From assembly GCA_022823085.1 (NCBI GenBank), contig JAJDXV010000181.1:1-35205 (forward strand): a stretch of DNA of 35,205 nucleotides, written 5' to 3'. The notes beneath the pieces are model-generated. The model did no database searches, was not told where the DNA came from, and worked only from the letters and a program-made list of their open reading frames with translations. Source of the stretch: Candidatus Poribacteria bacterium. GTDB taxonomy: Bacteria > Poribacteria > WGA-4E > WGA-3G. A program made the translations under genes and the position numbers. Below, piece by piece: positions 7,940 to 16,600 of the stretch. How positions within the stretch are numbered: the stretch's first letter is position 1; every line of letters starts with the position of its first letter.

Positions 7940-8914
7940 TTATTCGCCTCTATCAACCAGCCACAAATCCCCTTGACTGACAGTGGCGAGACGCTTCAAC
8001 ATCACCGCACCCGGGAAATTCGGAGACATTCCGGTACCCATAGCGAAAATGCGTCCATTACCTGTTGCGTATTGACCGACAAGCGTCAGGTCCGGCCCCT
8101 CGATAGTCGTAGGAATGCCGTCGCTGAAAAGGACGACAAGCGTCGGACCCGTTTTAGCGATTTCTGTCAATGCCGTTAGCATATCGTGGTCTGTCCCTTT
8201 TGTGTAGATGTGGGATTGGATGTCGGCGAGATAATTGGACGACGCGGCAACTGTTTCATCACTGACGGGTACAAAGTTTTCCTGATAAACAACCAGTTCC
8301 GTACTGAATGCCACGATGTTGAAACTGTCGTGCGGTTCAAGGAAGGTCAGCGAATCCCGCATGAGATCTATAACCTTCTTCAGTTTGTGAGGCGGAAGAT
8401 TCTGCATACTGGTCGACAAGTCTACGCAATAGAAAATCCGCTGTGGTCCCTCTTGTGCTTCGATGAACTTCACTAATCGACTCTTATATCGGGTTTCAAC
8501 CTTCTCCTCTTTCACAAACGGACGCTCAATGACCTTTTGGACGCGCGGGACGTTATCGAATTCGATGGCTGTCGCTGTCGGTCCAATAGGCTCCCCCAAG
8601 GTGTCGCTGTCGAATTGCTGAAATGGTGCTGGTTCCGATGCCGAGACGACACCACGATTACTGACAGGCGCGTTGCTTGTGAGGATTTTGAGGCGTTGCT
8701 GGCTCGTAGCGCGTGTCCTTTTCTGGACAAGTTGGGCACGCTTCGGCGGCGTTACGCGTCTGACTTTCGGCTTCTCTTCCCTGACAAACAGCGCATTGAT
8801 GCTTGAATCCTCACGCATCGGTGCCGTGCCAAACCAATAGAAGACACCAAGAACCCCAATACCGAGATGCAACAGAACTGAAATAAGGAATGCTTTGCTG
8901 GATTTCGATTTCAT
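7940..8914 (-). CDS. von Willebrand factor type A domain protein with TonB-like membrane anchor
   Basis: A 324-residue protein with a short cytoplasmic N-terminus, one membrane helix at about residues 8-28 (AFLISVLLHLGIGVLG), a basic and Pro-containing linker to about 150, and a VWA domain to the C-terminus. The metal-ion-dependent adhesion site is DLSTS (Asp165, Ser167, Ser169), with a later GTDHD and FSDG for the remaining ligands. The N-terminal plan resembles TonB-like or biopolymer-transport-associated VWA proteins in Planctomycetes and Poribacteria, placing the domain in the periplasm. The partner is unknown. The helicase remnant starts 10 bases downstream and a truncated Uma2 gene ends 57 bases upstream, all on the same strand. 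Confidence 0.8.
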   Translation of the reverse strand: MKSKSSKAFLISVLLHLGIGVLGVFYWFGTAPMREDSSINALFVREEKPKVRRVTPPKRAQLVQKRTRATSQQRLKILTSNAPVSNRGVVSASEPAPFQQFDSDTLGEPIGPTATAIEFDNVPRVQKVIERPFVKEEKVETRYKSRLVKFIEAQEGPQRIFYCVDLSTSMQNLPPHKLKKVIDLMRDSLTFLEPHDSFNIVAFSTELVVYQENFVPVSDETVAASSNYLADIQSHIYTKGTDHDMLTALTEIAKTGPTLVVLFSDGIPTTIEGPDLTLVGQYATGNGRIFAMGTGMSPNFPGAVMLKRLATVSQGDLWLVDRGE

Positions 8915-8971
8915 TTTTTTAATTTTACCTTGCGGTTCGATCAGGTGAGTCGAATAAACGACGATTCTCTG

Positions 8972-9241
8972 TCAAAAAAAAACTAAAAAATCCGAATAGA
9001 AATAGGAGCCTGTTTCGCTGACCTTGACCCGCATATCACTTGTGGCAGCTTTACACTTCCCGCCTTGCAATTGGGTCCGAAGTTCACCAAAAATGTCCCC
9101 GGTGATGAAATTATGTGCGAAACTTGCCCCCGACATCGCGACGATTTCGCCACTGAGGTACTCGTGTTTCGTAAGTGCTTTACGTTCAAAAGCAAGGTAT
9201 TCTTCGGGTGTCAGATAAGTTCTTGCTGCAATAGATGACAT
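8972..9241 (-). pseudogene. truncated Uma2-family (DUF820) nuclease-like protein
   Basis: 89 residues beginning MSSIAARTYLTPEEYLAFER and continuing KHEYLSGEIVAMSGAS, then a stretch like HNFITGDIFGELRTQL. These match the N-terminal half of Uma2 proteins, PD-(D/E)XK-fold nucleases of about 190 residues that are common in cyanobacteria and Poribacteria. The frame ends in TFYSDF-like sequence within a run of T residues where the family continues YPDVxV with the catalytic aspartate. The catalytic half is therefore missing. The region before the next gene is too short to hold it in any frame. A frameshift in the homopolymer followed by deletion is the simple explanation. Confidence 0.72.
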
Positions 9242-9256
9242 GAGTACCTCGATGAA

Positions 9257-9292
9257 TTAATTGTACATGTAAGTCTGTTGGGCGTGTTTATC
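9257..9292 (-). pseudogene. fragment of a second C5 cytosine methyltransferase
   Basis: Immediately after the stop of the HaeII-like remnant, the same frame reads DKHAQQTYMYN and then stops. The intact C5 methylase upstream has SSEWDKYAQQTYAHN at its second conserved block, and the DNA is also similar (26 of 36 bases by my count). The preceding residues of the remnant are SS followed by TAG, where the methylase has SSEW; TAG is one change from the TGG tryptophan codon. This is most simply a scar of another methylase gene joined to the endonuclease remnant. The match is short, so coincidence is possible but unlikely. Confidence 0.5.
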
Positions 9293-9454
9293 CTAACTTG
9301 AAGGTGTTCGGTAAGTTTCCAAGTCGCCGAGATCTATGTCTCCCTTAATCCTATCTCTCCGAAGTATCTCCGCAATTTGTATCGGTTTGTAGAAATGGAC
9401 TCTGGCTTTTTTGATAACAGTATCAAGATGGTTTTTAGCTGTTTGATTGTTCAT
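9293..9454 (-). pseudogene. 5' remnant of a HaeII-family restriction endonuclease
   Basis: A 53-codon frame starting MNNQTAKNHLDTVIKKARVH and continuing FYKPIQIAEIL, with GDIDLGDLETYR near the end. From memory this matches the N-terminus of HaeII-family restriction endonucleases (AKxxLDxIIKKSRVHLYKPIQIAEIL with a following DLExYR). Its ATG overlaps the TGA of the upstream C5 methylase (ATGA), the coupling expected for a methylase-endonuclease pair; M.HaeII is itself a C5 methylase. The full enzyme is several times longer, so the nuclease is dead. HaeII recognises RGCGCY, a guess at the specificity here. The frame was too short for a long-ORF search. Confidence 0.68.
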
Positions 9455-10431
9455 TGGGTATAAGCATTGATTCTGTTTTCAAAAAGAAGCAATTGTTCCT
9501 CGAGTCGTATCATCGGCTTACGTTGTCGTAGTGCCTCCAGCATTTTTTCTGCGATAGCGTGAACAACAGGCACAGCAACACTATTTCCGGTCTGTTTTCT
9601 AATCTGCATCATGTTACCTATAATCTCGAAGTCTTCAGGAAGCCCTTGTAGACGAAGCATTTCCCTACCAGAAAGCCGTCGAACACCGTTCACCAAAAGG
9701 TAGTTATAAGAAGCACCTGCTCTTAACGCACACGAGAACGGCAAAACTGAAATGTTGCCGCCCTTGTTTTCATGCCAAATGGACGGGAAAAACGGTGTGC
9801 CTTTGCACTTTTCACGTCGGGACTTTTGGATGCGTTCTGATGCAAATAGACTCGGTTCGACCGTTTCGTCAGGGTCTAATACCTCTGAGAGCGGTTTATA
9901 CGCACCAACGGGCTTTGGGAACGCAAATGCTATCGGTTCGCGAAACCCAACAATGAAAATCCGTTCCCGCTTTTGTGGCAGTCCGAAGTCCAGAGCATTC
10001 AACACCTCGTGATAGGTGGTATATCCTAACCGTGACAATTGTTCTTGTATAACAGCGAAGGTCTGTCCCTTATCGTGCGTAAGCAGCTGCTTGACATTTT
10101 CAAGGAGAAACGCCCTCGGCTGTTTCTCTTTTAAAATTCGGACGATGTCAAAAAACAGGGTCCCGCGCGTATCCTCAAAGCCCTGCTTATCCCCAATAAT
10201 GCTAAAGGGCTGGCATGGAAAACCCGCTAATAAAATATCGTGGTCCGGGATATCGGTTTCCTTAATTTCGGTGATGTCCCCGGCAGGTGTCTCACCAAAG
10301 TTATGCGCGTAGGTCTGTTGGGCATATTTATCCCATTCAGAACTAAACACGCATGTTCCGCCTAACTTTTCAAACGGAATACGAATCCCACCTATCCCAG
10401 CAAAGAGGTCAATAAAGTTAAAATCGTTCAT
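9451..10431 (-). CDS. DNA (cytosine-5) methyltransferase
   Basis: This enzyme transfers a methyl group from SAM to carbon 5 of cytosine in a specific sequence. From the chosen start it has 326 residues with all classical motifs in order: motif I FIDLFAGIGG next to the N-terminus, motif IV GFPCQPFS with the catalytic cysteine, motif VI ENVKQL, motif VIII QKRERIF, the target region, then motif IX LSGREMLRLQG and motif X QTGNSVAVPVV. The ATG at 10431 puts motif I four residues in, as usual; upstream in-frame starts add 24 AT-rich-encoded residues without family character. No clear ribosome site precedes it. Its endonuclease partner is reduced to a remnant translationally coupled to its stop, so it now acts as an orphan methylase. 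Confidence 0.92.
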   Translation of the reverse strand: MNDFNFIDLFAGIGGIRIPFEKLGGTCVFSSEWDKYAQQTYAHNFGETPAGDITEIKETDIPDHDILLAGFPCQPFSIIGDKQGFEDTRGTLFFDIVRILKEKQPRAFLLENVKQLLTHDKGQTFAVIQEQLSRLGYTTYHEVLNALDFGLPQKRERIFIVGFREPIAFAFPKPVGAYKPLSEVLDPDETVEPSLFASERIQKSRREKCKGTPFFPSIWHENKGGNISVLPFSCALRAGASYNYLLVNGVRRLSGREMLRLQGLPEDFEIIGNMMQIRKQTGNSVAVPVVHAIAEKMLEALRQRKPMIRLEEQLLLFENRINAYTQ

Positions 10432-10540
10432 TGTGCGTAAAGCATAGCATATCTTATTGACTACGTCAAGTTTTTTGATTCGCTTGCACAGGATATATAG
10501 CAAACATAAATAGGTAGAACGACCCGCCTATACGCGCAAT

Positions 10541-13500
10541 CTACCGCATCGACATCTGCTCTTTCGTCTCTAACTTCCGACGCAGCACGACACCCCACTG
10601 CCCAACAACCCACAGTGCTTTACCGTCTTTAGAACGCGTGATAACATAAAGGTTGTTGTCGATATCGGTATGCTCCTGTTCCCATGTTTCACCACCATCG
10701 GTTGAGCGGACAATCGTCCCTTCATCGCCGACCGCATAGATCTCCTGTTCGGAGAGCGCAACGACACCGTGGAGGTCTTTCGGAATGCCAGTTAACTTAG
10801 GTTCCCACGTGAAGCCACCGTCGGTTGTCCTTAGCACAATACCAGATTCGCCCGCTGCCCACCCCTTACGTTTCGTGATGAATGAAACAGTGTTGAGGTT
10901 ATAGGTAACATTCGTTTCATGCATCTTCCAATATTCACCACCGTTGATGGTACGTTGCGTGACACCGCCTTGACCGACTGCCCAACCGAGCGGCGCGAAT
11001 TTCATATCCACACTCAGGAGCCTGTCGTTCGCAGTCGTTCGCTGTGGTGTCCAGGTCGGACCCCCGTCTTTGTTATGGATAATATCCCCAAATTGACCGA
11101 CTGCCCAGCCTTCAGAAAATTTACCAAAAGCGACATCGTTCAGGGAGAAATTACCCGGCGGATCACCTTCCATAAACGGCGGACGTTCAGGCGTGTCACC
11201 CGCTGTCCACGTATCGCCATCTGTCGTATACAACACGGTACCGTCGCGTTGCATTGCCCAACCCCATTTCGGTTCTAAGCTTGCGAAGTGTACACCGATG
11301 AGACGTTGACGCGTCCGACTCGAAATCGTCTTCCACGTCTGTCCACCGTCTTGTGTTTCCCATAGTACGCCACCGTCACCGGCTATCCAGCCGTTCTTGT
11401 CGTCGTAGAAGAGCACCTCTCGGAAATTGTTAGCCTGCTGTTCACCGAGTTGGCGTTCCCAAGTCTCACCACCGTCTGCGGAGCGGTAGATACTACCGGC
11501 ACTACCGACTGCCCACGCGTGTTCCGCGTCAAGGAAGTATACACTCGCAATTCGACGATCACCGCCGCGTCTACGTCTTCTCGGTTCGGGAGGTGGTGGC
11601 GGTTGTTGCTGTCTTGGCGGCGGACGGTTCGCACGTTCAGCATCCGCGGGGAGTTCGCCTTCAGGCGCGAGACGCCCTGGACGTTGTCGCTCCGCTCGAA
11701 ACCGATTTTGAATTTCTTCTGGCGTTTCATCGTACGTTAACGTCGGTCCCTCTGTAACCTCTTCTTCCGTCTCTTCTTCTGTCTCCTCTTCCGTTTCTGT
11801 TTCAGGTTCTTCGGAGAACTCCGGATTAGCCTGTTCCATAAACATAGCGAACAGATTGTCTTCTGTGTTGTCGCCTGTACGAACAGGAACAGATTTCCAG
11901 GTCACGCCCCGGTCTTCGGTGATGTAGGCGCCACTCCCGCCGAGCCCCCAAGCATACGTATCAGAGCGGAAAGTGACACGCTGCAAGCCGCGCGTGCCTT
12001 GCGATGCGGTTTGTAACCTCCAAGTTTCGCCGCCATCTTCAGTCAACAAAGAATTTCCATTGCCGAGAACCACCCAGCCAGCGTTTTCATCGGCAAAGTG
12101 GACAGCAACGCCCGGCTGATTCGTTTTCGCCTGAATTTTCCAATAGTTACCACCGTCAACGGTATGCAGGATGAACCCACCATCTCGACGTTGCGGTGTC
12201 ACTGCCCACCCGACCTGACTGTTGATGAAATGCATATCGGTGATGCTCGCCATTGTCGTGCCAGTTTTTTGGATTTTCCATGTCTTTCCAGCATCCGTCG
12301 TGTGCAGGACCTGACCAATCGAGGCACCGAGCCAACCTTCATTGGCATTTAGGAAATGCATCGTGCTAACGCGCGGCAGGTTCTGCTTCGTTGATTGAAG
12401 GATCGGTTTCCACGTTTCGCCACCGTCTTCGGTCTGGAGTAAGACACCAGAACCGAGCACTCTACCGTGTTTCGCGTCAACGAATTCCACTTCACGCAAA
12501 TTTTCGCTGACACCGCTATGTTGCGGGAGCCACGTTTGACCGCCATCTGACGTATGCGCTATGGCACCGTCTGACCCGACTGCCCAGCCGTTCTCCGTGT
12601 CTACGAAATGTGTATCCGAGAAATTGGTGCGCCATGCCGCCTGACGGATAATGTCCCAATGATAGACAACAGGTTCAATTTCGACTTCAACTTCCTCGAC
12701 AACTTCCGGCTCCTCAGCAACCGGCGGTAGTTTAGCAGGCAACTGCGCCTCTTCGACCGAGTATCGCATCGCTATGCCACCCTTACCGACGGCGACAACG
12801 CCATCAGGCGAGAGCGCGAGACCGTAAAGGTCGTTTTCGGTACCGCTCTCCTGCATCTCCCATTTTTTTCCGCCATTGATAGTGGTCAGCATCACGCCGT
12901 TATCACCGACAATTAAACCGTGCTGGGCATCTGCAAAATAGAGTTTATTCAGATTTTCTTGTGTGCCGCTGCGTTGGAAATTCCATTTCTGGCCGCCGTT
13001 TTTTGTGTGTAGAATCTCGCCAAACTGCCCGACAATCCATCCGGTATTTTCATCTGCAAAATAGACACCGTAAAGTTCATTAAAGGTCCCGGTGTCCTGT
13101 TGGTTCCATGTCAGACCGCCGTCCTCCGTAGCGAGGCAGACACCGGGCCATCCGATCGCCCAACCTCTCTTCTCGTCAAGAAAAAATACACCCTTTAGCA
13201 TCAGAGAGAGAAAATCGCCTGTCGCAGTTTGTGGCAACCATGTTTTACCGCCGTCAATCGTATGGATAATACTACCCAGATCCCCGACGATCCAGCCGAC
13301 TTTAGGACTCACGAAGTGGACAGCACGGAGCGTGAAGGAGGAGGGTCCACGCTGGCGTTCCCAATTCGCGCCGCCATCGCTCGTATGAACAATCAGCCCG
13401 CGATCGCCGACTGCCCAACCGTGTTTATCTGTCGCGAAATAGATGTTCCAAATACCGTCCCAGATATCCGTTTCAAGTTCAGTCCAAGTCTGTCCGCCAT

Positions 13501-14662
13501 CGTTGCTCATCGCCATCGTGCCGCGCCTGCCGACTGCAATCGCGCGGTTAGCATCCGTAAACTGGACATTCTGCAAATCGTTCGCTGTCGTACCGCTCGT
13601 CATCTCCCATGTCGCACCCGCATCCGTCGTGTGCAGAATCGTACCAAACCATCCAACCGCCCACGCCTCTGTCGGTGTTGTAAACTGGATACCTGTCAAA
13701 TTGTTTTCAGTGCCGCTATCCATCAATTGCCAATTGTCACCACCGTCTTGCGTCCGTGTAATGAAACCGACATCCGCCACGGCGATACCGTAATTTTCAT
13801 CTGTAAAGTGGATACTATTGATCGTATCTCGGACGTGTCCATTAATCAGAGGGATGCGGCTGTCTTGACGCGTCCAATTGATACCGCTGTTTGTCGTATG
13901 GAAAATAGAACCGTCGCTGCCAACAATCCAACCCTCGTTGTCACTGACGAAAAAGACCTGTTTATTGTCGTTGATCATCCGATCGCGTTCACCTTCAAAG
14001 CGGTTACTCTGTTCGCGCCACGCTTTGCCACCGTTCTGGGTATGAAAAATTCTATCGTGCGTTCCAACAACCCATCCCCTTGAATTGTCAACAAACCAGA
14101 CCCCGTTAAGCATAAATTCGCTAACATACTCAAAACGTTTCCACTCTTTACCGCCGTTTTTAGTATAGAGAACATCCGAGTCTTCACCAACAATCCAGCC
14201 CTCTTTTGAGTTCGCAAAGTAGACATCGAGGAGCATCGCGGAGGTACCACTCTTTTGCAGTGTCCAATGTTTACCACCATCGTCAGTCGCTGCTATTAAC
14301 CCTTCATCGCCGACTGCCCAACCGTAATTCACGTTTGTAAAGTAAACCGCTTTGAAATCCAACGAGGCATCGGGCATACGAAATCCTGGACTTGTTGTAT
14401 CAACTTCCTGTTGCTTCCACGTCTTTCCGCTATCTGCCGTATGGACTATCAGACCCCCTTCACCGACAATCCATCCTTGTCTATGGTTGACAAAGTGAAG
14501 ATCTGTGAAATGTGTCTCCCAATCCGCTTTCCGCGTCGCCTCCATCTTGACACAGCCGTTAAAAAGGAACAAGATACCGAGTAGAAAGGCTATGACAAGG
14601 CTCCTAAAAGCGAGGGTCAGCTTAAAAAATACACCAAAATTCAGAGTCTGTCCGAAGTTCAT
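10541..14662 (-). CDS. giant YCF48/BNR-like beta-propeller protein, probable lipoprotein
   Basis: 1373 residues made of repeats with consensus GWxVGxxGxIxxTxDGGxTW (YCF48/photosystem assembly and BNR-like repeats). I count about 28 copies in three blocks: 14 before an acidic Pro/Val linker at about 634-666, 6 up to a Glu-rich then Pro/Arg-rich linker at about 944-1034, and 8 after it. This would fit four seven-bladed propellers. The start of block two (AAWRTNFSDTHFV) echoes the start of block one (ADWETHFTDLHFV), suggesting internal duplication. The N-terminus has a hydrophobic segment ending FNGC, a plausible if non-ideal lipobox with Cys37. A strong GGAGGT lies just before the ATG. Likely an extracytoplasmic scaffold or binding protein; ligand unknown. 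Confidence 0.85.
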   Translation of the reverse strand: MNFGQTLNFGVFFKLTLAFRSLVIAFLLGILFLFNGCVKMEATRKADWETHFTDLHFVNHRQGWIVGEGGLIVHTADSGKTWKQQEVDTTSPGFRMPDASLDFKAVYFTNVNYGWAVGDEGLIAATDDGGKHWTLQKSGTSAMLLDVYFANSKEGWIVGEDSDVLYTKNGGKEWKRFEYVSEFMLNGVWFVDNSRGWVVGTHDRIFHTQNGGKAWREQSNRFEGERDRMINDNKQVFFVSDNEGWIVGSDGSIFHTTNSGINWTRQDSRIPLINGHVRDTINSIHFTDENYGIAVADVGFITRTQDGGDNWQLMDSGTENNLTGIQFTTPTEAWAVGWFGTILHTTDAGATWEMTSGTTANDLQNVQFTDANRAIAVGRRGTMAMSNDGGQTWTELETDIWDGIWNIYFATDKHGWAVGDRGLIVHTSDGGANWERQRGPSSFTLRAVHFVSPKVGWIVGDLGSIIHTIDGGKTWLPQTATGDFLSLMLKGVFFLDEKRGWAIGWPGVCLATEDGGLTWNQQDTGTFNELYGVYFADENTGWIVGQFGEILHTKNGGQKWNFQRSGTQENLNKLYFADAQHGLIVGDNGVMLTTINGGKKWEMQESGTENDLYGLALSPDGVVAVGKGGIAMRYSVEEAQLPAKLPPVAEEPEVVEEVEVEIEPVVYHWDIIRQAAWRTNFSDTHFVDTENGWAVGSDGAIAHTSDGGQTWLPQHSGVSENLREVEFVDAKHGRVLGSGVLLQTEDGGETWKPILQSTKQNLPRVSTMHFLNANEGWLGASIGQVLHTTDAGKTWKIQKTGTTMASITDMHFINSQVGWAVTPQRRDGGFILHTVDGGNYWKIQAKTNQPGVAVHFADENAGWVVLGNGNSLLTEDGGETWRLQTASQGTRGLQRVTFRSDTYAWGLGGSGAYITEDRGVTWKSVPVRTGDNTEDNLFAMFMEQANPEFSEEPETETEEETEEETEEEVTEGPTLTYDETPEEIQNRFRAERQRPGRLAPEGELPADAERANRPPPRQQQPPPPPEPRRRRRGGDRRIASVYFLDAEHAWAVGSAGSIYRSADGGETWERQLGEQQANNFREVLFYDDKNGWIAGDGGVLWETQDGGQTWKTISSRTRQRLIGVHFASLEPKWGWAMQRDGTVLYTTDGDTWTAGDTPERPPFMEGDPPGNFSLNDVAFGKFSEGWAVGQFGDIIHNKDGGPTWTPQRTTANDRLLSVDMKFAPLGWAVGQGGVTQRTINGGEYWKMHETNVTYNLNTVSFITKRKGWAAGESGIVLRTTDGGFTWEPKLTGIPKDLHGVVALSEQEIYAVGDEGTIVRSTDGGETWEQEHTDIDNNLYVITRSKDGKALWVVGQWGVVLRRKLETKEQMSMR

Positions 14663-14712
14663 TTTTACCTCCGATCGTTGTTATTTTTTGAAAATCCTTC
14701 TCCGCATCCACA

Positions 14713-14775
14713 CCGCAGGCGGGGTTTGTGACTTTACTTCAACATCTATACTGCAGGCGAGGTTTGGAACCTCGC
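14713..14775. repeat. paired GCAGGCGRGGTTT repeats with hairpin
   Basis: CGCAGGCGGGGTTTG (about 14714) and TGCAGGCGAGGTTTG (about 14752) are near-identical direct repeats. The second continues into a perfect 8-base hairpin: GCGAGGTT (14757-14764), TGG loop, AACCTCGC (14768-14775). No T-run follows on either side, so it is not a typical intrinsic terminator. It looks like a dispersed palindromic genome repeat just upstream of the propeller gene. Confidence 0.6.
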
Positions 14776-14870
14776 TATTGGGCACTTTACTATCAACTTG
14801 AGACGCACGCTATATAGCAAATTCTGTGCCATGTTATTAACGGTTTGTTGGCAAAGTATATGTAAAAATC

Positions 14871-14916
14871 GCACAAAATCGGGCATATATCACACCCGAT
14901 TGCACGAAATCGGGCA
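14871..14916. repeat. GCACRAAATCGGGCA direct repeats with internal inverted repeat
   Basis: GCACAAAATCGGGCA at 14871-14885 recurs as GCACGAAATCGGGCA at 14902-14916. Between them, ATCGGG and CCCGAT form a small inverted repeat. The rest of 14663-14974 shows no coding potential. This could be an operator-like or dispersed repeat; no regulator can be named. Confidence 0.5.
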
Positions 14917-14974
14917 AAATTTAATAAGAAAACTCCAAACATTTAGACAGGTACACCCGATAATTTGTTCGCAT

Positions 14975-15880
14975 CTAATAGCCACTGTTTTCGCCAAAGA
15001 GTCCAGAAAATGCGATAGCGATACCTATTGCGACGACAACCGGTAACGCAATAACTGCTACCTGAACAAAAGCAGAACGCCTGGCTCCGAGTCGCTGAAC
15101 TGCTGCTATCTGTCCAACGGGGGTCAAGAATAGCGAGATTAATAACAAGATCGCACTTGATGCCGGCACTTCTTCATAAAAATAACCGTTCATCCAGATG
15201 CCTGCCAACATAAGTGCTATAACTGCCGAGGCACCGATTGGAAATACGGGGGCTTTGTCCTCAGGTCGTAACTTGCGTCGTGAAACAAGTGTGATAAGCC
15301 ATATCGCTGCAAAAAGTGCTACCAGTATACCAGCGTGCTGCGCTAACCGCAGACTACCAGAAACCGCGAGGATTAGCGCAGTGCCACCAGACAGTCCGAA
15401 GTAGACAAACGCGCCCCAACCATTCCAAGGCAACAGGATAAAACTCATTCGGACCGTGCTCCAAAAAATGAAAATCACAACGGCGAGGCATACCCACCAG
15501 ATGATACCTTCAAACTGCCCCCAACTATACTTAAACATTGACCCCAAAAGCAATCGTGGTAGGATGATGGAGACGACGAGCTTTGCAATCACGTCAATCC
15601 ATCGCCTGAAATGCCAAAAGGCACCTAAAATGAGTCCAATAAGCGCGAGATAGCAGAGCCAATGCACACCTTCTCGTGGCGGAAACGGCGGAATCCCTTC
15701 TAAACCGATGTATCCGACGATGTAACCGATACCCAACGCGACACCGACAAGCCATCCGAAAGACAAACCGGTCGCTTTCTCGACCTGATTACGCCCATTT
15801 TTAGAGGCAAAAACAAAGAGTCCACCACCAACGATGGCTGGTAGAAGTAAACCGAAGACAAGCTGCTTGAATATTAACAT
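14975..15880 (-). CDS. polytopic integral membrane protein of unknown function
   Basis: 301 residues from the ATG at 15880, dominated by about eight to ten hydrophobic segments (for example LVFGLLLPAIVGGGLFVFA, LCYLALIGLILGAFW, ALPVVVAIGIAIAFSGLFG). Short charged loops such as SRRKLRPEDK separate them. I do not recognise a transporter signature. The start was chosen because the hydrophobic segment follows directly and AAAGG lies upstream; TTG or GTG codons at about 15928 would add 16 polar residues. It is on the same strand as the propeller protein and downstream of YceI, 96 bases from it. Confidence 0.75.
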   Translation of the reverse strand: MLIFKQLVFGLLLPAIVGGGLFVFASKNGRNQVEKATGLSFGWLVGVALGIGYIVGYIGLEGIPPFPPREGVHWLCYLALIGLILGAFWHFRRWIDVIAKLVVSIILPRLLLGSMFKYSWGQFEGIIWWVCLAVVIFIFWSTVRMSFILLPWNGWGAFVYFGLSGGTALILAVSGSLRLAQHAGILVALFAAIWLITLVSRRKLRPEDKAPVFPIGASAVIALMLAGIWMNGYFYEEVPASSAILLLISLFLTPVGQIAAVQRLGARRSAFVQVAVIALPVVVAIGIAIAFSGLFGENSGY

Positions 15881-15976
15881 CGCTGATACCTTTGTTGGCG
15901 AGGTGTTTCCGCTAAGAAACCTCACCAACGCAGTTTTTCAAAGTCAGTGCGTCCGTAGCGAATCGGAAACGCGCAC

Positions 15977-16600
15977 CTATTTGTGTTTCGCTTCAATACT
16001 GACGATAAGTCGGATGTCGTCGCTGATACCTCCCATTCCGTAGGTCATACCGAACTCGCTCCGCTTAATTGTAAAGATGCTCTCAAATCCGATGAGAGAT
16101 TCGCCATCTCTGCCTGTCGCGCGCCCCGTAATTTCGACATCCACTGTGATTGATTTTTTCACACCGTGTAACTCAAGGTCGCCTGTGACCTCCAGTACAT
16201 CTTCTGCGCCTTTCTTCGCCTTGACTTCCGTGCTTTTGAAAGTAATCACAGGAAATTGCTTGGCACTGAAAAAGTCGGAACTCCTGAGATGTTGGTCGCG
16301 TTTTTCGTTGCCAGTATCAACGCTCGCTGCTTTGACCTCAAATTCCACCATGTATCCCTTAGCATGACCGCCCGCATCCATTGAACCCATCGCGATCATG
16401 CCAGTGAATTCGTTGAATCTGCCGTAATTGTAGGTAACCCCATTATGTTTTGCGCGAAAAAGTATCATTGAATGTGCGGTATCAACTTCATACGGCGTTA
16501 CACCCATAGGCTGCGTAATTCCAGCAAAACCGAGCAGTAGTAAAAGCACAAGGCTACCGATACTGAAAACCCGCAAATTCCGTCCTAAATCCATTTTCAT
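15977..16600 (-). CDS. YceI family lipid-binding-like periplasmic protein
   Basis: 207 residues with a signal peptide (basic start, then LVLLLLLGFAGITQPMG). The mature part has the YceI lipocalin-like pattern: YEVDTAHSMILFRAKH, a GRFNEFTG segment, DQHLRSSDFF, FPVITFKST and a C-terminal SEFGMTYGMGGISDDI. YceI proteins are periplasmic barrels that bind isoprenoid-type ligands in characterised relatives; the ligand here is unknown. GGAGAT lies nine bases before the ATG at 16600; an ATG two codons later is an alternative. The gene is the first of the minus-strand run leading toward the membrane protein. Confidence 0.9.
   Translation of the reverse strand: MKMDLGRNLRVFSIGSLVLLLLLGFAGITQPMGVTPYEVDTAHSMILFRAKHNGVTYNYGRFNEFTGMIAMGSMDAGGHAKGYMVEFEVKAASVDTGNEKRDQHLRSSDFFSAKQFPVITFKSTEVKAKKGAEDVLEVTGDLELHGVKKSITVDVEITGRATGRDGESLIGFESIFTIKRSEFGMTYGMGGISDDIRLIVSIEAKHK

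Noticed and set aside
13229..14083. 284-codon plus-strand open frame
   Set aside because: It lies wholly antisense to the YCF48 repeats, and its periodic composition mirrors the repeated gene on the other strand.
14757..14775. GCGAGGTT hairpin as an intrinsic terminator
   Set aside because: No T-run on either strand and it lies upstream of the propeller gene; better explained as a dispersed repeat.
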